Positions 1-5,927 of a DNA stretch of 7,377 nucleotides are shown one piece after another. Every line of letters starts with the position of its first letter. Position 1 is the first letter of the stretch. A program made the translations under genes and the position numbers. Below the pieces are notes generated by a model, which was not told the origin of the DNA, did not search any database, and worked only from the letters and a program-made list of their open reading frames with translations. This DNA comes from Legionellaceae bacterium (lineage in GTDB: Bacteria > Pseudomonadota > Gammaproteobacteria > Legionellales > Legionellaceae), in contig CANNJG010000093.1 of assembly GCA_947504795.1 (NCBI GenBank), positions 1 to 7,377 of the forward strand, given 5' to 3'.

Positions 1-71
1 CCTAAATTTAATTCGCACGACGTGTACCTATGTGTCAGATTGAGGGACTGGGAAATAAAACTGTTATATTT

Positions 72-107
72 ACTCAGAATCTCCGCGTTAGGCGATATTC
101 CCTGAGT
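72..107 (-). terminator. Weak hairpin downstream of tolC, possible terminator
   Basis: A 6-bp inverted repeat, ACTCAG at 72-77 and CTGAGT at 102-107, lies about 25 bases past the tolC stop codon. Inside it, CGC (84-86) and GCG (92-94) can form a short second stem. On the minus strand it is followed by AT-rich sequence but no uninterrupted T run, so it is not a canonical intrinsic terminator. The rest of bases 1-132 shows no convincing open reading frame on either strand. Confidence 0.25.
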
Positions 108-132
108 TTAAGTCTCGGATGATTGGGAGGTT

Positions 133-1671
133 TCAATGGGGTGGAATAACCAATGCCTGCATTTTTTTGATCAGCTTTTGGGTCTCACTCAGTTTGCAAA
201 GGGGATTGGCTTTACCCGGTGCTAATTTGGCGATACGAACCGTCTCTAGCCAGGAATTGATTTCTTCTAGATCACTGACATTTAACGTTCCCGCGAAATA
301 TTTTAAATTTAAAATTGCATTGATTAAATCGTACTGATCGGATGCTTGTTGTCTTTGCGCATCAAACAAACGTTGTTGTGCTAAGACAACGTCAGTCATG
401 GTGCGTGTGCCTACAGAGTATTGGGCCCAGACACTGTCCAACGAATTTTGTTGGGCGACAATGGTTTGCCTATCGGCTTTAACCTTGTTAATACCGTCTA
501 CGATAGTATTGAAGAAAATGTTGGAATTGACTACGACATCTCGATAAACTTGCTCGAATTTTTGAGACGATGTCTGAAAGTTGTATTCCGCTTGGCGCGT
601 TTGCGAGGCGACTAATCCCCCTTGAAAAATTGGGAAATTAACATTAATGCTAACACTGGCGATTCGTTGCTGTTGCGGGATGAATAAATTGTTAACCAGA
701 TTGCTAGAGGACGAAGACGTTGAAGATGTTCCATTGGAGGACGATTGCGAACTATCTAAATGGGTATCTGTGACATTTCCTTGTATCGAAAATATAGGCC
801 AATTTCCGGCTGAATTTGCCTTGATATTGTCCCGAGCGGCTTGAAGCTTATACCGAGCTGCGAATAAATTATAATTTTGTTTCAATCCGGTGGTTACCCA
901 TTCATCCACAATGTTAGGTTCAGGTTGAATCAACGGGATGGTACTATCCCGCAGGGCAGCAATGTGCTCATAAACATGATTGGTAATTCGACTCAAATTC
1001 TGATTCAGATTGATGAAATTATTTTTACTCGTAATCACTTCAGCCACAGATTGATCATACGCGGCTTCTGCTTCATAAACCGAGGTAATCGGTTCAAGCC
1101 CTACGTTGAAGCGTTCCTGGGCTTGATCCAATTGGCGTTTATTCGCACGTTTTTTTGCTTCTGCGAAGTTCAAGGTATCTTGCGCCAAAAGTACCCGTAA
1201 GTAGTTGTTCGTGGTCCGCAGGATGAGATTTTGAGCCGCATCATTGAAAGTTGCTAGCGCTGCTTTGACGGATGACTGTGCTTGTTGAACATTTTCCCAA
1301 GCCTGGTAATTGAATACCGCTTGAGAGGCATTCACCTTCCAAACGTTACCGTTGTAGGTTTGCTGAATCGTGTAAATGCCGGCATCGACAAACTGTTGGT
1401 TACGTCCGGCTAACGCTGCTAAAGTGAGTTGCGGTAATAAAGCTGCCCATGCTTGGGGGAGGCTTTCGGATTGAGCTAAAAAATTACTGTATGCCGCTTT
1501 GAACTTCGGATCATTATCCAGTGCTTGGTGATATACGTCCATGAGATCAGCACTGAAAACCGGTGCTGTCATACTGAACAGGCAACATAGTACGTAAAGT
1601 CTCTTGCGCAGCGGGTGAATGACCTTGCCGGATGACTTATGACAGCAGGTCATTACCAAATATTTTTGCAT
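133..1671 (-). CDS. tolC: TolC family outer membrane efflux protein
   Basis: This is the outer-membrane channel and periplasmic tunnel that works with inner-membrane pumps (RND, ABC) and type I secretion systems to expel drugs and export proteins. It has 512 residues, close to E. coli TolC (about 490). A long positively charged N-region (to about residue 25) is followed by a hydrophobic stretch and a signal peptidase site near residue 40 (VFS|ADLM); the mature start ADLMDVYHQA matches the start of mature TolC. Two outer-membrane efflux repeats follow, at about 43-235 and 255-465. Landmarks are FNVGLEPITSVYEAEAAYD (188-206) in repeat one, and PIFQGGLVASQTRQAEYNF (347-365) and YSVGTRTMTDV (418-428) in repeat two, each nearly the E. 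coli wording. A Ser-rich stretch (307-324) falls where the second extracellular loop is expected. The ATG at 1671 is chosen because AGGA sits 6 bases upstream. The methyltransferase-like gene lies 8 bases upstream, so the two are probably cotranscribed. Product call is firm; the pump partners are not in this window. Confidence 0.96.
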   Translation of the reverse strand: MQKYLVMTCCHKSSGKVIHPLRKRLYVLCCLFSMTAPVFSADLMDVYHQALDNDPKFKAAYSNFLAQSESLPQAWAALLPQLTLAALAGRNQQFVDAGIYTIQQTYNGNVWKVNASQAVFNYQAWENVQQAQSSVKAALATFNDAAQNLILRTTNNYLRVLLAQDTLNFAEAKKRANKRQLDQAQERFNVGLEPITSVYEAEAAYDQSVAEVITSKNNFINLNQNLSRITNHVYEHIAALRDSTIPLIQPEPNIVDEWVTTGLKQNYNLFAARYKLQAARDNIKANSAGNWPIFSIQGNVTDTHLDSSQSSSNGTSSTSSSSSNLVNNLFIPQQQRIASVSINVNFPIFQGGLVASQTRQAEYNFQTSSQKFEQVYRDVVVNSNIFFNTIVDGINKVKADRQTIVAQQNSLDSVWAQYSVGTRTMTDVVLAQQRLFDAQRQQASDQYDLINAILNLKYFAGTLNVSDLEEINSWLETVRIAKLAPGKANPLCKLSETQKLIKKMQALVIPPH

Positions 1672-1677
1672 AAAACA

Positions 1678-1681
1678 TCCT
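1678..1681 (-). promoter_or_regulatory. Ribosome binding site of tolC
   Basis: AGGA on the minus strand, 6 bases before the ATG at 1671. It overlaps the TAG stop codon (1682-1680) of the preceding methyltransferase-like gene, which favours coupled translation of the pair and supports ATG 1671 over the internal ATG at 1653. Confidence 0.7.
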
Positions 1682-2333
1682 AAAAAACAAACTGTTGATG
1701 GCGCTGTTTATCGGAAAGTAATGGCGTGCTCGTTTCAAAAATCAACTGTTGTGACCATTTTCCCGTAGCGTCAATTTGGTATAAATTACCGGATTGAGCG
1801 GGGGGAGTACCAACTATTGCGAATAGTTTTCCACCTATCTGCAACTGAAGTTTATGTATTTCCGTGATCGTTTCTATGCCGCCTGTGAACACGACCACGT
1901 CATAAGGCGCGCGCGCTGCCCAACCTTGACACCCATTGCCGGTAATAAACTCGATGTTAGTGCTAGCCTGGGCTGTGCAATTGTTTTGAGCCCGCTGCGT
2001 GAACGTCTCAAAAAAATCGATACTGATGATTTGTTGGGCTCGTTTACTCAGCAAAGCTGTAAAAAAACCAGTGCCTGAGCCAATTTCTAGAATGCGTTCA
2101 TCACCTTTCAACTGAAGCGCTTGTAATATTAATGCTTCTTCTAAAGGTGTTAACATTTGTTGTTGGTGACTCAGAGGGATCTGCATATCAGAATAGGCGA
2201 ATGCGCGATACTCAGGGGGAACGAAGGCCTCTCGGTCAATAGATTGATAGAGATCTAAAATCGAAGTGTCTAAGACAGCGTTCGTGCGGAGCTGTTGCTT
2301 AATCAAATTATTCTTGGCTAGCTGTTTATTCAT
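1680..2333 (-). CDS. Protein-L-isoaspartate O-methyltransferase family protein (Pcm-like, divergent)
   Basis: This is an SAM-dependent methyltransferase of the Pcm family, whose classical members methylate isoaspartyl residues in aged proteins so they can be repaired. The protein is 217 residues from the ATG at 2333, about the usual size of bacterial Pcm. Visible family marks are REAFVPPEYRAFAYSD (34-49), SAM-binding motif I ILEIGSGTGFFTA (81-93), the acidic end of the next strand SIDFF (104-108), NGCQGW (133-138) and the APYDVVVFTGG strand (142-152). Two landmarks diverge: the Pcm segment normally reading GQTIS-x-P is here SHQQQMLTP (55-63), and the usual TAAP is FTGGIE. It may therefore have another substrate or reduced isoaspartyl activity. 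Upstream in-frame TTG (2375) and GTG (2339) codons exist; ATG 2333 is preferred because the predicted transcript starts near 2359, although its Shine-Dalgarno is poor. It forms an operon with tolC, a neighbour pair I recall from other gammaproteobacteria. Family assignment is sound; the exact reaction is uncertain. Confidence 0.85.
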   Translation of the reverse strand: MNKQLAKNNLIKQQLRTNAVLDTSILDLYQSIDREAFVPPEYRAFAYSDMQIPLSHQQQMLTPLEEALILQALQLKGDERILEIGSGTGFFTALLSKRAQQIISIDFFETFTQRAQNNCTAQASTNIEFITGNGCQGWAARAPYDVVVFTGGIETITEIHKLQLQIGGKLFAIVGTPPAQSGNLYQIDATGKWSQQLIFETSTPLLSDKQRHQQFVF

Positions 2334-2365
2334 AGTCACTTGAGGTTTAGAGAAGATATTGCAAC

Positions 2366-2371
2366 ATTTTA
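2366..2371 (-). promoter_or_regulatory. Extended -10 promoter of the Pcm-like gene and tolC
   Basis: On the minus strand the sequence reads TTGCTAAAAT, an extended -10 element (TGn followed by TAAAAT at 2371-2366). At a 17-base spacing the -35 hexamer would be CTGTGA (2394-2389), a weak match. Transcription would start near 2359, leaving about 25 bases of leader before the ATG at 2333. Confidence 0.5.
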
Positions 2372-2376
2372 GCAAG

Positions 2377-2388
2377 AATTCATGAATT
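2377..2388. repeat. 12-bp perfect palindrome between divergent promoters
   Basis: AATTCATGAATT is a perfect palindrome lying between the two opposed -10 elements and over the expected -35 region of the ettA promoter. The position suits a dimeric regulator acting on both transcription units, but AT-rich palindromes of this length can occur by chance, and no regulator family is recognised. Confidence 0.3.
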
Positions 2389-2404
2389 TCACAGCAGAAT
2401 TTGC

Positions 2405-2410
2405 TACAAT
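2405..2410 (+). promoter_or_regulatory. Extended -10 promoter of ettA
   Basis: TTGCTACAAT contains TGn followed by TACAAT (2405-2410), five of six consensus bases plus the extended -10 dinucleotide. No good -35 hexamer is present at 17 bases upstream (ATGAAT), which is tolerated in extended -10 promoters. Transcription would start near 2417, about 20 bases before the ATG at 2437, with the GGAG ribosome binding site at 2428-2431. Confidence 0.55.
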
Positions 2411-2436
2411 CGCATCCAGTTTTTTATGGAGTGTTT

Positions 2437-4110
2437 ATGGCGCAGTATATTTATACAATGAACCGTGTTTCAAAGACAGTTGATAATCAACGCATTATTC
2501 TCAAAGATGTCTCTTTAAGTTTTTTGCCAGGCGCTAAAATTGGTGTGCTGGGTCTCAATGGCTCGGGTAAATCTACTTTATTGCGAATCATGGCTGGAGA
2601 AGATAAGCAATTTGATGGAGAAGCGCGGGCGCAACCTGGAGTACGTATTGGTTATTTACCGCAAGAACCAGTCGTAGATTTAGATAAAACCGTACGAGAA
2701 GTGGTTGAAGAAGCGGTTCAGGATATGAAAGGTAAATTAGCTGAATTTGATGCAATCAGTATGCGCTTTGCTGAACCGATGACTGATGATGAAATGTCAC
2801 AATTACTGATAGAACAGGGAGAATTACAGCATGACATCGAAAGTGGTGGCGGCTGGGATCTCGATAGACGCTTAGAGGTCGCAGCGCATGCGCTGCGTTT
2901 GCCTAACTGGGATAAATCGGTTCGGGTCCTGTCGGGGGGAGAAAAGCGCAGAGTTGCTTTATGTCGCTTGTTATTATCTAGCCCTGATATGCTCCTTCTT
3001 GATGAACCTACCAACCATTTAGATGCAGAGAGTGTGGGGTGGTTAGAGCAGTATCTAGAAGAATTCAAAGGCACAGTTGTAGCCATTACCCATGATCGCT
3101 ATTTTTTAGATAATGCAGCGCAATGGATTTTGGAACTCGATAGAGGCGAAGGGATCCCCTATAAAGGTAATTACTCTGCCTGGTTAGAGCAAAAAAATCA
3201 GCGCTTAGCCCAAGAGCAACGCCAAGAAGCGTCACACATGCGCGCTTTGCAAGCAGAATTGGAATGGGTGCGCAGTTCACCGAAAGGTCGCCATGCGAAA
3301 TCTAAAGCTCGGTTAGGGCGTTTTGACGAAATGAATTCAAAAGAATTTCAGAAACGAAATGAAACCAATGAAATTTATATCCCACCAGGTGAGCGCTTAG
3401 GGGATTTGGTTTTAGAAGGGCAAGGTCTTTCTAAGTCATTTGAGGAGAAACTACTGTTTGAAAATTTAAGTTTTCAATTGCCAAAAGGCGGTATTCTTGG
3501 AATTATTGGTCCTAATGGTGCAGGTAAATCCACATTCCTGAAACTCTTGATGCAACAAGAAACACCCGATGCAGGGCATATTCGTATCGGTGAAACGGTG
3601 CAATTGTCTTATGTCGACCAATTGCGGGATCATCTCGATGATAGCAAGACAGTTTGGGAGGAAATTGCGAATAGTCAAGATATTATTCAAGTCGGTGCCT
3701 TCCAAATGCCATCACGTGCCTATGTTGGCCGCTTTAATTTCAAAGGTGCCGATCAGCAAAAACGTATTGGTCAATTGTCTGGTGGGGAGCGCAATCGTGT
3801 TCATTTAGCCAAACTTCTAAAACGTGGCGCCAATGTGTTACTGCTAGACGAACCGAGTAATGATTTGGATGTTGAAACACTCCGCGCACTTGAAGATGCG
3901 ATTCTAACATTCCCTGGTTCTGCTGTGGTGATTTCTCATGACCGTTGGTTCTTGGATCGTGTTTGTACGCACTTGATGGCGTTTGAAGGCAATGGACACG
4001 TTGTGTACATCGAAGGTAATTATTCGGATTATGAAGAGGACCGACGACGCCGTTTAGGCGATCAAGGCGCGGGCGGGTCTCAAACGAAATATCGCCGTTT
4101 AGAGGATTAA
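2437..4110 (+). CDS. ettA: Energy-dependent translational throttle protein EttA (ABC-F)
   Basis: A cytosolic ABC-F ATPase that binds the ribosomal E site and gates the first elongation steps according to the ATP/ADP ratio. It has 557 residues against 555 in E. coli and aligns along its whole length. The first ATPase domain has Walker A GLNGSGKST (39-47), signature LSGGE (165-169) and Walker B LLLDEPTNHLD with catalytic E190. The linker that contacts P-site tRNA (about 240-320) contains the basic stretch KGRHAKSKARLGRF (283-296). The second domain has Walker A GPNGAGKST (358-366), signature LSGGE (447-451) and Walker B ending DEPSND with catalytic E472; Ser474 replaces the usual Thr, a mild change. 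An in-frame TTG at 2401 would add 12 residues, but that codon overlaps the promoter; ATG 2437 gives the conserved start MAQYIYTMNRVSK and has GGAG five bases upstream. Both ATPase sites look intact. It probably shares a transcript with the L,D-transpeptidase gene beginning 4 bases after its stop. Confidence 0.97.
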   Translation: MAQYIYTMNRVSKTVDNQRIILKDVSLSFLPGAKIGVLGLNGSGKSTLLRIMAGEDKQFDGEARAQPGVRIGYLPQEPVVDLDKTVREVVEEAVQDMKGKLAEFDAISMRFAEPMTDDEMSQLLIEQGELQHDIESGGGWDLDRRLEVAAHALRLPNWDKSVRVLSGGEKRRVALCRLLLSSPDMLLLDEPTNHLDAESVGWLEQYLEEFKGTVVAITHDRYFLDNAAQWILELDRGEGIPYKGNYSAWLEQKNQRLAQEQRQEASHMRALQAELEWVRSSPKGRHAKSKARLGRFDEMNSKEFQKRNETNEIYIPPGERLGDLVLEGQGLSKSFEEKLLFENLSFQLPKGGILGIIGPNGAGKSTFLKLLMQQETPDAGHIRIGETVQLSYVDQLRDHLDDSKTVWEEIANSQDIIQVGAFQMPSRAYVGRFNFKGADQQKRIGQLSGGERNRVHLAKLLKRGANVLLLDEPSNDLDVETLRALEDAILTFPGSAVVISHDRWFLDRVCTHLMAFEGNGHVVYIEGNYSDYEEDRRRRLGDQGAGGSQTKYRRLED

Positions 4111-4114
4111 TATT

Positions 4115-4741
4115 ATGTTGAGATGTACTGTTGTACGAGTTATATCAGTTATGGCAATAGCGCTAGGCTTAACTGCCTGTGTGCAATTTGATGAGTCTAC
4201 TTACATTACCGATGATGCAGGGAAGGTTCACCATACGACCTACTATACGCTGGATAAGCGAGGCAGAAATTATTTTCCTTTAAAAATCAAACCACGTGGT
4301 CGAAAAATATTTATTTTTGATCCCAAAGCTACCGCGTGGGGTGCTTACGATGAATACGGTGATCGTGTTATGACGGGAAGTGCTTCGGGCGGTAAAGATT
4401 TCTGTGAAGATGTGAAGAAACCGTGTCGAACCGTTACAGGAACGTTTCATGTGTATAACAAGCGTGGGGTTAACTGCTTGTCTGGCGAATATCCGGTCGA
4501 AACCGAAGGTGGGGCGAAAATGCCTTATTGCATGTACTTTTTTCAAGGATATACCATTCATGCAGGCTATGAAGTGCCGGCCTACAATACCAGCCATGGT
4601 TGTATACGAGTATTACCTTCTGCTGCCAAATGGTTAAATGAGCAATTCATTGCGCGTGGAACTATCGTAGCTGTTTTATCCTATCAGGATGAGAATGGAG
4701 ATGGCGATTGGTTACAGCAGATCAATACTGCGCATCATTAA
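4115..4741 (+). CDS. L,D-transpeptidase (YkuD domain) lipoprotein, EnhA-like
   Basis: A periplasmic YkuD-fold enzyme; family members make 3-3 peptidoglycan cross-links or attach proteins to the wall using a catalytic cysteine. It has 208 residues. Residues 1-22 form a lipoprotein signal with lipobox LTAC, so Cys22 would be lipidated. The catalytic segment is H149-AGYEVPAYNT-SHGCIR (160-165), with nucleophile Cys163 and His149/His161. SASGGKDFC (89-97) followed by CRTVTGTFHVY (104-114), and then MPYC (136-139), resemble the Legionella EnhA proteins as I recall them. Four further periplasmic cysteines (97, 104, 121, 139) could form two disulfides. Near the C-terminus, DENGDGD (192-198) resembles the first half of a calcium-binding EF-hand loop. 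Translation probably uses AGAGGA (4101-4106), inside the end of ettA, 8 bases before the ATG, consistent with an ettA operon. The enzyme class is firm; the EnhA link is by recalled similarity, and cross-linking versus anchoring cannot be decided here. Confidence 0.9.
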   Translation: MLRCTVVRVISVMAIALGLTACVQFDESTYITDDAGKVHHTTYYTLDKRGRNYFPLKIKPRGRKIFIFDPKATAWGAYDEYGDRVMTGSASGGKDFCEDVKKPCRTVTGTFHVYNKRGVNCLSGEYPVETEGGAKMPYCMYFFQGYTIHAGYEVPAYNTSHGCIRVLPSAAKWLNEQFIARGTIVAVLSYQDENGDGDWLQQINTAHH

Positions 4742-4744
4742 AGC

Positions 4745-4784
4745 GATAAGGGAGGTGCGTCATGTCCGATTGCCTCCCTCTATC
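4745..4784. terminator. Hairpin between convergent genes, candidate bidirectional terminator
   Basis: AGGGAGG (4749-4755) pairs with CCTCCCT (4773-4779) around a 17-base loop. GATA (4745-4748) and TATC (4781-4784) can extend the stem with one bulged C. The structure fits exactly between the stop codons of the L,D-transpeptidase (4741) and IcmL-like (4787) genes. Neither strand shows a clear T tract after the stem, so it may instead protect mRNA 3' ends. Confidence 0.45.
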
Positions 4785-4786
4785 CA

Positions 4787-5689
4787 CTACGAAGCGAGCT
4801 GTTCTTTTGATGCATTTTGTGATTTTGGCTCGGCAATAATCTGTACAACTCCTAATTGCGAACTCGATTTTTTAGTTACAAGCATTGCGACGTACAAACG
4901 TTGCGTCAACTTTTCTTGGGTGTTTTGATAGACCACTTTTACCGGCACTGTGATTTTCCATTGGTTATTTTTAAAAGGGTCTACTTTTAATTTGCCTTCA
5001 ATTTCACAACTAACCGTGAGTTGTTGGGCTTTAATGGTCGCCAAGTTTCCGGATTGTCTTAATGCATCGTTAAAAGCAAGCCACCCTTGCTCGGTATAAC
5101 AGGCTTTGAGTTTTTGCAACTGTGTTTCGAGTGTGTCAAAGCTATAGTCGAATGATTTAAGAATAGCTAATTGGGCCCATTCGGCCAACTCTTTCTCAGA
5201 GATAAGCGCGGTTGATGATAATTGGTATACACAATCGACTGGGATAGGGTTGGCCGTTGGGACAATAGGCTCCGGGGTATTCGTTTGTGTGGGGGTGATG
5301 GCAACTTCTGAAGATTTTTTTTCTGTTACGGGGTCATTTTTTTGCACGGTGCTTGAAACCGGAGTTATCTTTGATTTTTCAGGGGTTGTTTGTTTGGAGC
5401 GATTTGATTTATCGACAGAATCTTTGTTTTGGCTCGATTTTTTTTTCTTGTTAGACTCGGTCGTGTCTTTTTTAGACGATGCATTTTTTTTGTCTGACTT
5501 AGATTTTTTAGTCTGTTCTGGTTCACTTTTATCGGGAGTATTCTTAGTGGTTTTAGATTTGTTGGGCTTTTTTGACGAGCTGTGTTTAGATTTAGAAGAT
5601 TCTTGGGAAGAAGCAGCATAGGACGGAGTGATATACCCCACATGCCCTGCCAGTACGGCAGAAGTGATTAGACTAATGATTTTTTTCAT
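4787..5689 (-). CDS. DotI/IcmL family protein, secreted, with Lys/Ser-rich linker
   Basis: Its C-terminal domain resembles the periplasmic domain of DotI/IcmL, a core component of the Legionella/Coxiella type IVB (Dot/Icm) secretion system related to TraM of IncI plasmids. Counting from ATG 5689 (300 residues), residues 1-25 are a signal peptide (MKKIISLITSAVL...SYA), 26-147 a low-complexity linker very rich in Lys, Ser and Thr, turning Pro/Thr-rich near its end, and about 153-289 the IcmL-like domain. Domain marks are ELAEWAQLAILKSFDYSF (168-185), YTEQGWLAFNDALRQSGNL (198-216), NNQWKITVPVKVVYQN (241-256) and the end strand LGVVQIIAEP (279-288). Classical DotI has a membrane helix instead of a cleavable signal, so this belongs to the secreted IcmL-like paralogues found in Legionellales. 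Cys153 and Cys197 could form a disulfide; Cys228 is a third. ATG 5698 lies 9 bases upstream, but AAGGA positions the ribosome on ATG 5689. No other dot/icm gene is in the window. Family moderately sure; role unknown. Confidence 0.8.
   Translation of the reverse strand: MKKIISLITSAVLAGHVGYITPSYAASSQESSKSKHSSSKKPNKSKTTKNTPDKSEPEQTKKSKSDKKNASSKKDTTESNKKKKSSQNKDSVDKSNRSKQTTPEKSKITPVSSTVQKNDPVTEKKSSEVAITPTQTNTPEPIVPTANPIPVDCVYQLSSTALISEKELAEWAQLAILKSFDYSFDTLETQLQKLKACYTEQGWLAFNDALRQSGNLATIKAQQLTVSCEIEGKLKVDPFKNNQWKITVPVKVVYQNTQEKLTQRLYVAMLVTKKSSSQLGVVQIIAEPKSQNASKEQLAS
5249..5614 (-). repeat. Low-complexity Lys/Ser-rich coding segment with poly-A tracts
   Basis: This part of the IcmL-like gene encodes about 120 residues dominated by K, S, T, N, D, E and P, with many SK, KK and KS pairs but no fixed repeat unit. 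The coding strand carries several A runs, seen as T runs on the plus strand: nine at 5438-5446, eight at 5315-5322, eight at 5484-5491 and seven at 5337-5343. It is likely disordered and could span peptidoglycan or bind polyanions. Confidence 0.75.
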
Positions 5690-5697
5690 AGATGTCA

Positions 5698-5702
5698 TCC
5701 TT
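5698..5702 (-). promoter_or_regulatory. Ribosome binding site deciding the IcmL-like start
   Basis: AAGGA on the minus strand lies 8 bases before ATG 5689 and directly overlaps the competing ATG at 5698. The spacing therefore favours 5689, which also gives a cleaner signal peptide beginning MKKIISL. Confidence 0.65.
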
Positions 5703-5849
5703 GTGTAGAGCGCTTTCGAAAACAGTTTTTCTCCTTTGAAAGATTACTAGTATGTCTGGTATGATGCAACACAATTTATAGCCAGAACTTACGGAAACCC
5801 TCCGATCGATTTGTTGGATTGCGTATTTAATTAGGTCATTTAGTCCTCT

Positions 5850-5893
5850 AAACTCCCTGGTTAAATGCGCCATTCGCCTCGATCTCGGAGTTT
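5850..5893 (+). repeat. Inverted repeat in the leader region upstream of the SDR gene
   Basis: AAACTCC (5850-5856) and GGAGTTT (5887-5893) are complementary across a 30-base loop, about 35 bases before the SDR start codon. The stem could form in a long mRNA leader, but the large loop and 7-bp stem make chance plausible. The intergenic region around it (5699-5927) shows no convincing gene and no strong promoter hexamers that I could pair. Confidence 0.2.
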
Positions 5894-5927
5894 TGCCTCA
5901 GTTCTGCGCGTTTTGGAGTGAATCAAC

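Noticed and set aside
30..122. Short plus-strand frame of 30 codons at the window start
   Set aside because: Too short, no ribosome binding site and no recognisable sequence.
877..1200. Plus-strand open frame of 107 codons inside tolC
   Set aside because: Antisense to a fully conserved TolC region with no recognisable domain.
2401..2436. Upstream TTG start adding 12 residues to EttA
   Set aside because: The TTG overlaps the extended -10 element, the added residues have no counterpart in EttA, and ATG 2437 has a proper GGAG site.
5250..5621. Plus-strand open frame of 123 codons rich in F, L, V and D
   Set aside because: It is the antisense image of the Lys/Ser-rich linker; its composition comes from poly-T complementing AAA lysine codons, and the minus-strand gene has a ribosome binding site, signal peptide and recognisable domain.
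5673..5873. Minus-strand open frame of 66 codons upstream of the IcmL-like gene
   Set aside because: It overlaps the start of the IcmL-like gene in another frame, lacks a clear ribosome binding site and resembles no family; it more likely covers the promoter and leader region.
5699..5927. Possible tRNA, small RNA or riboswitch in the intergenic region
   Set aside because: No cloverleaf, GGTTC-like T-arm, known riboswitch core or terminator could be found; only the weak inverted repeat at 5850-5893 remains.
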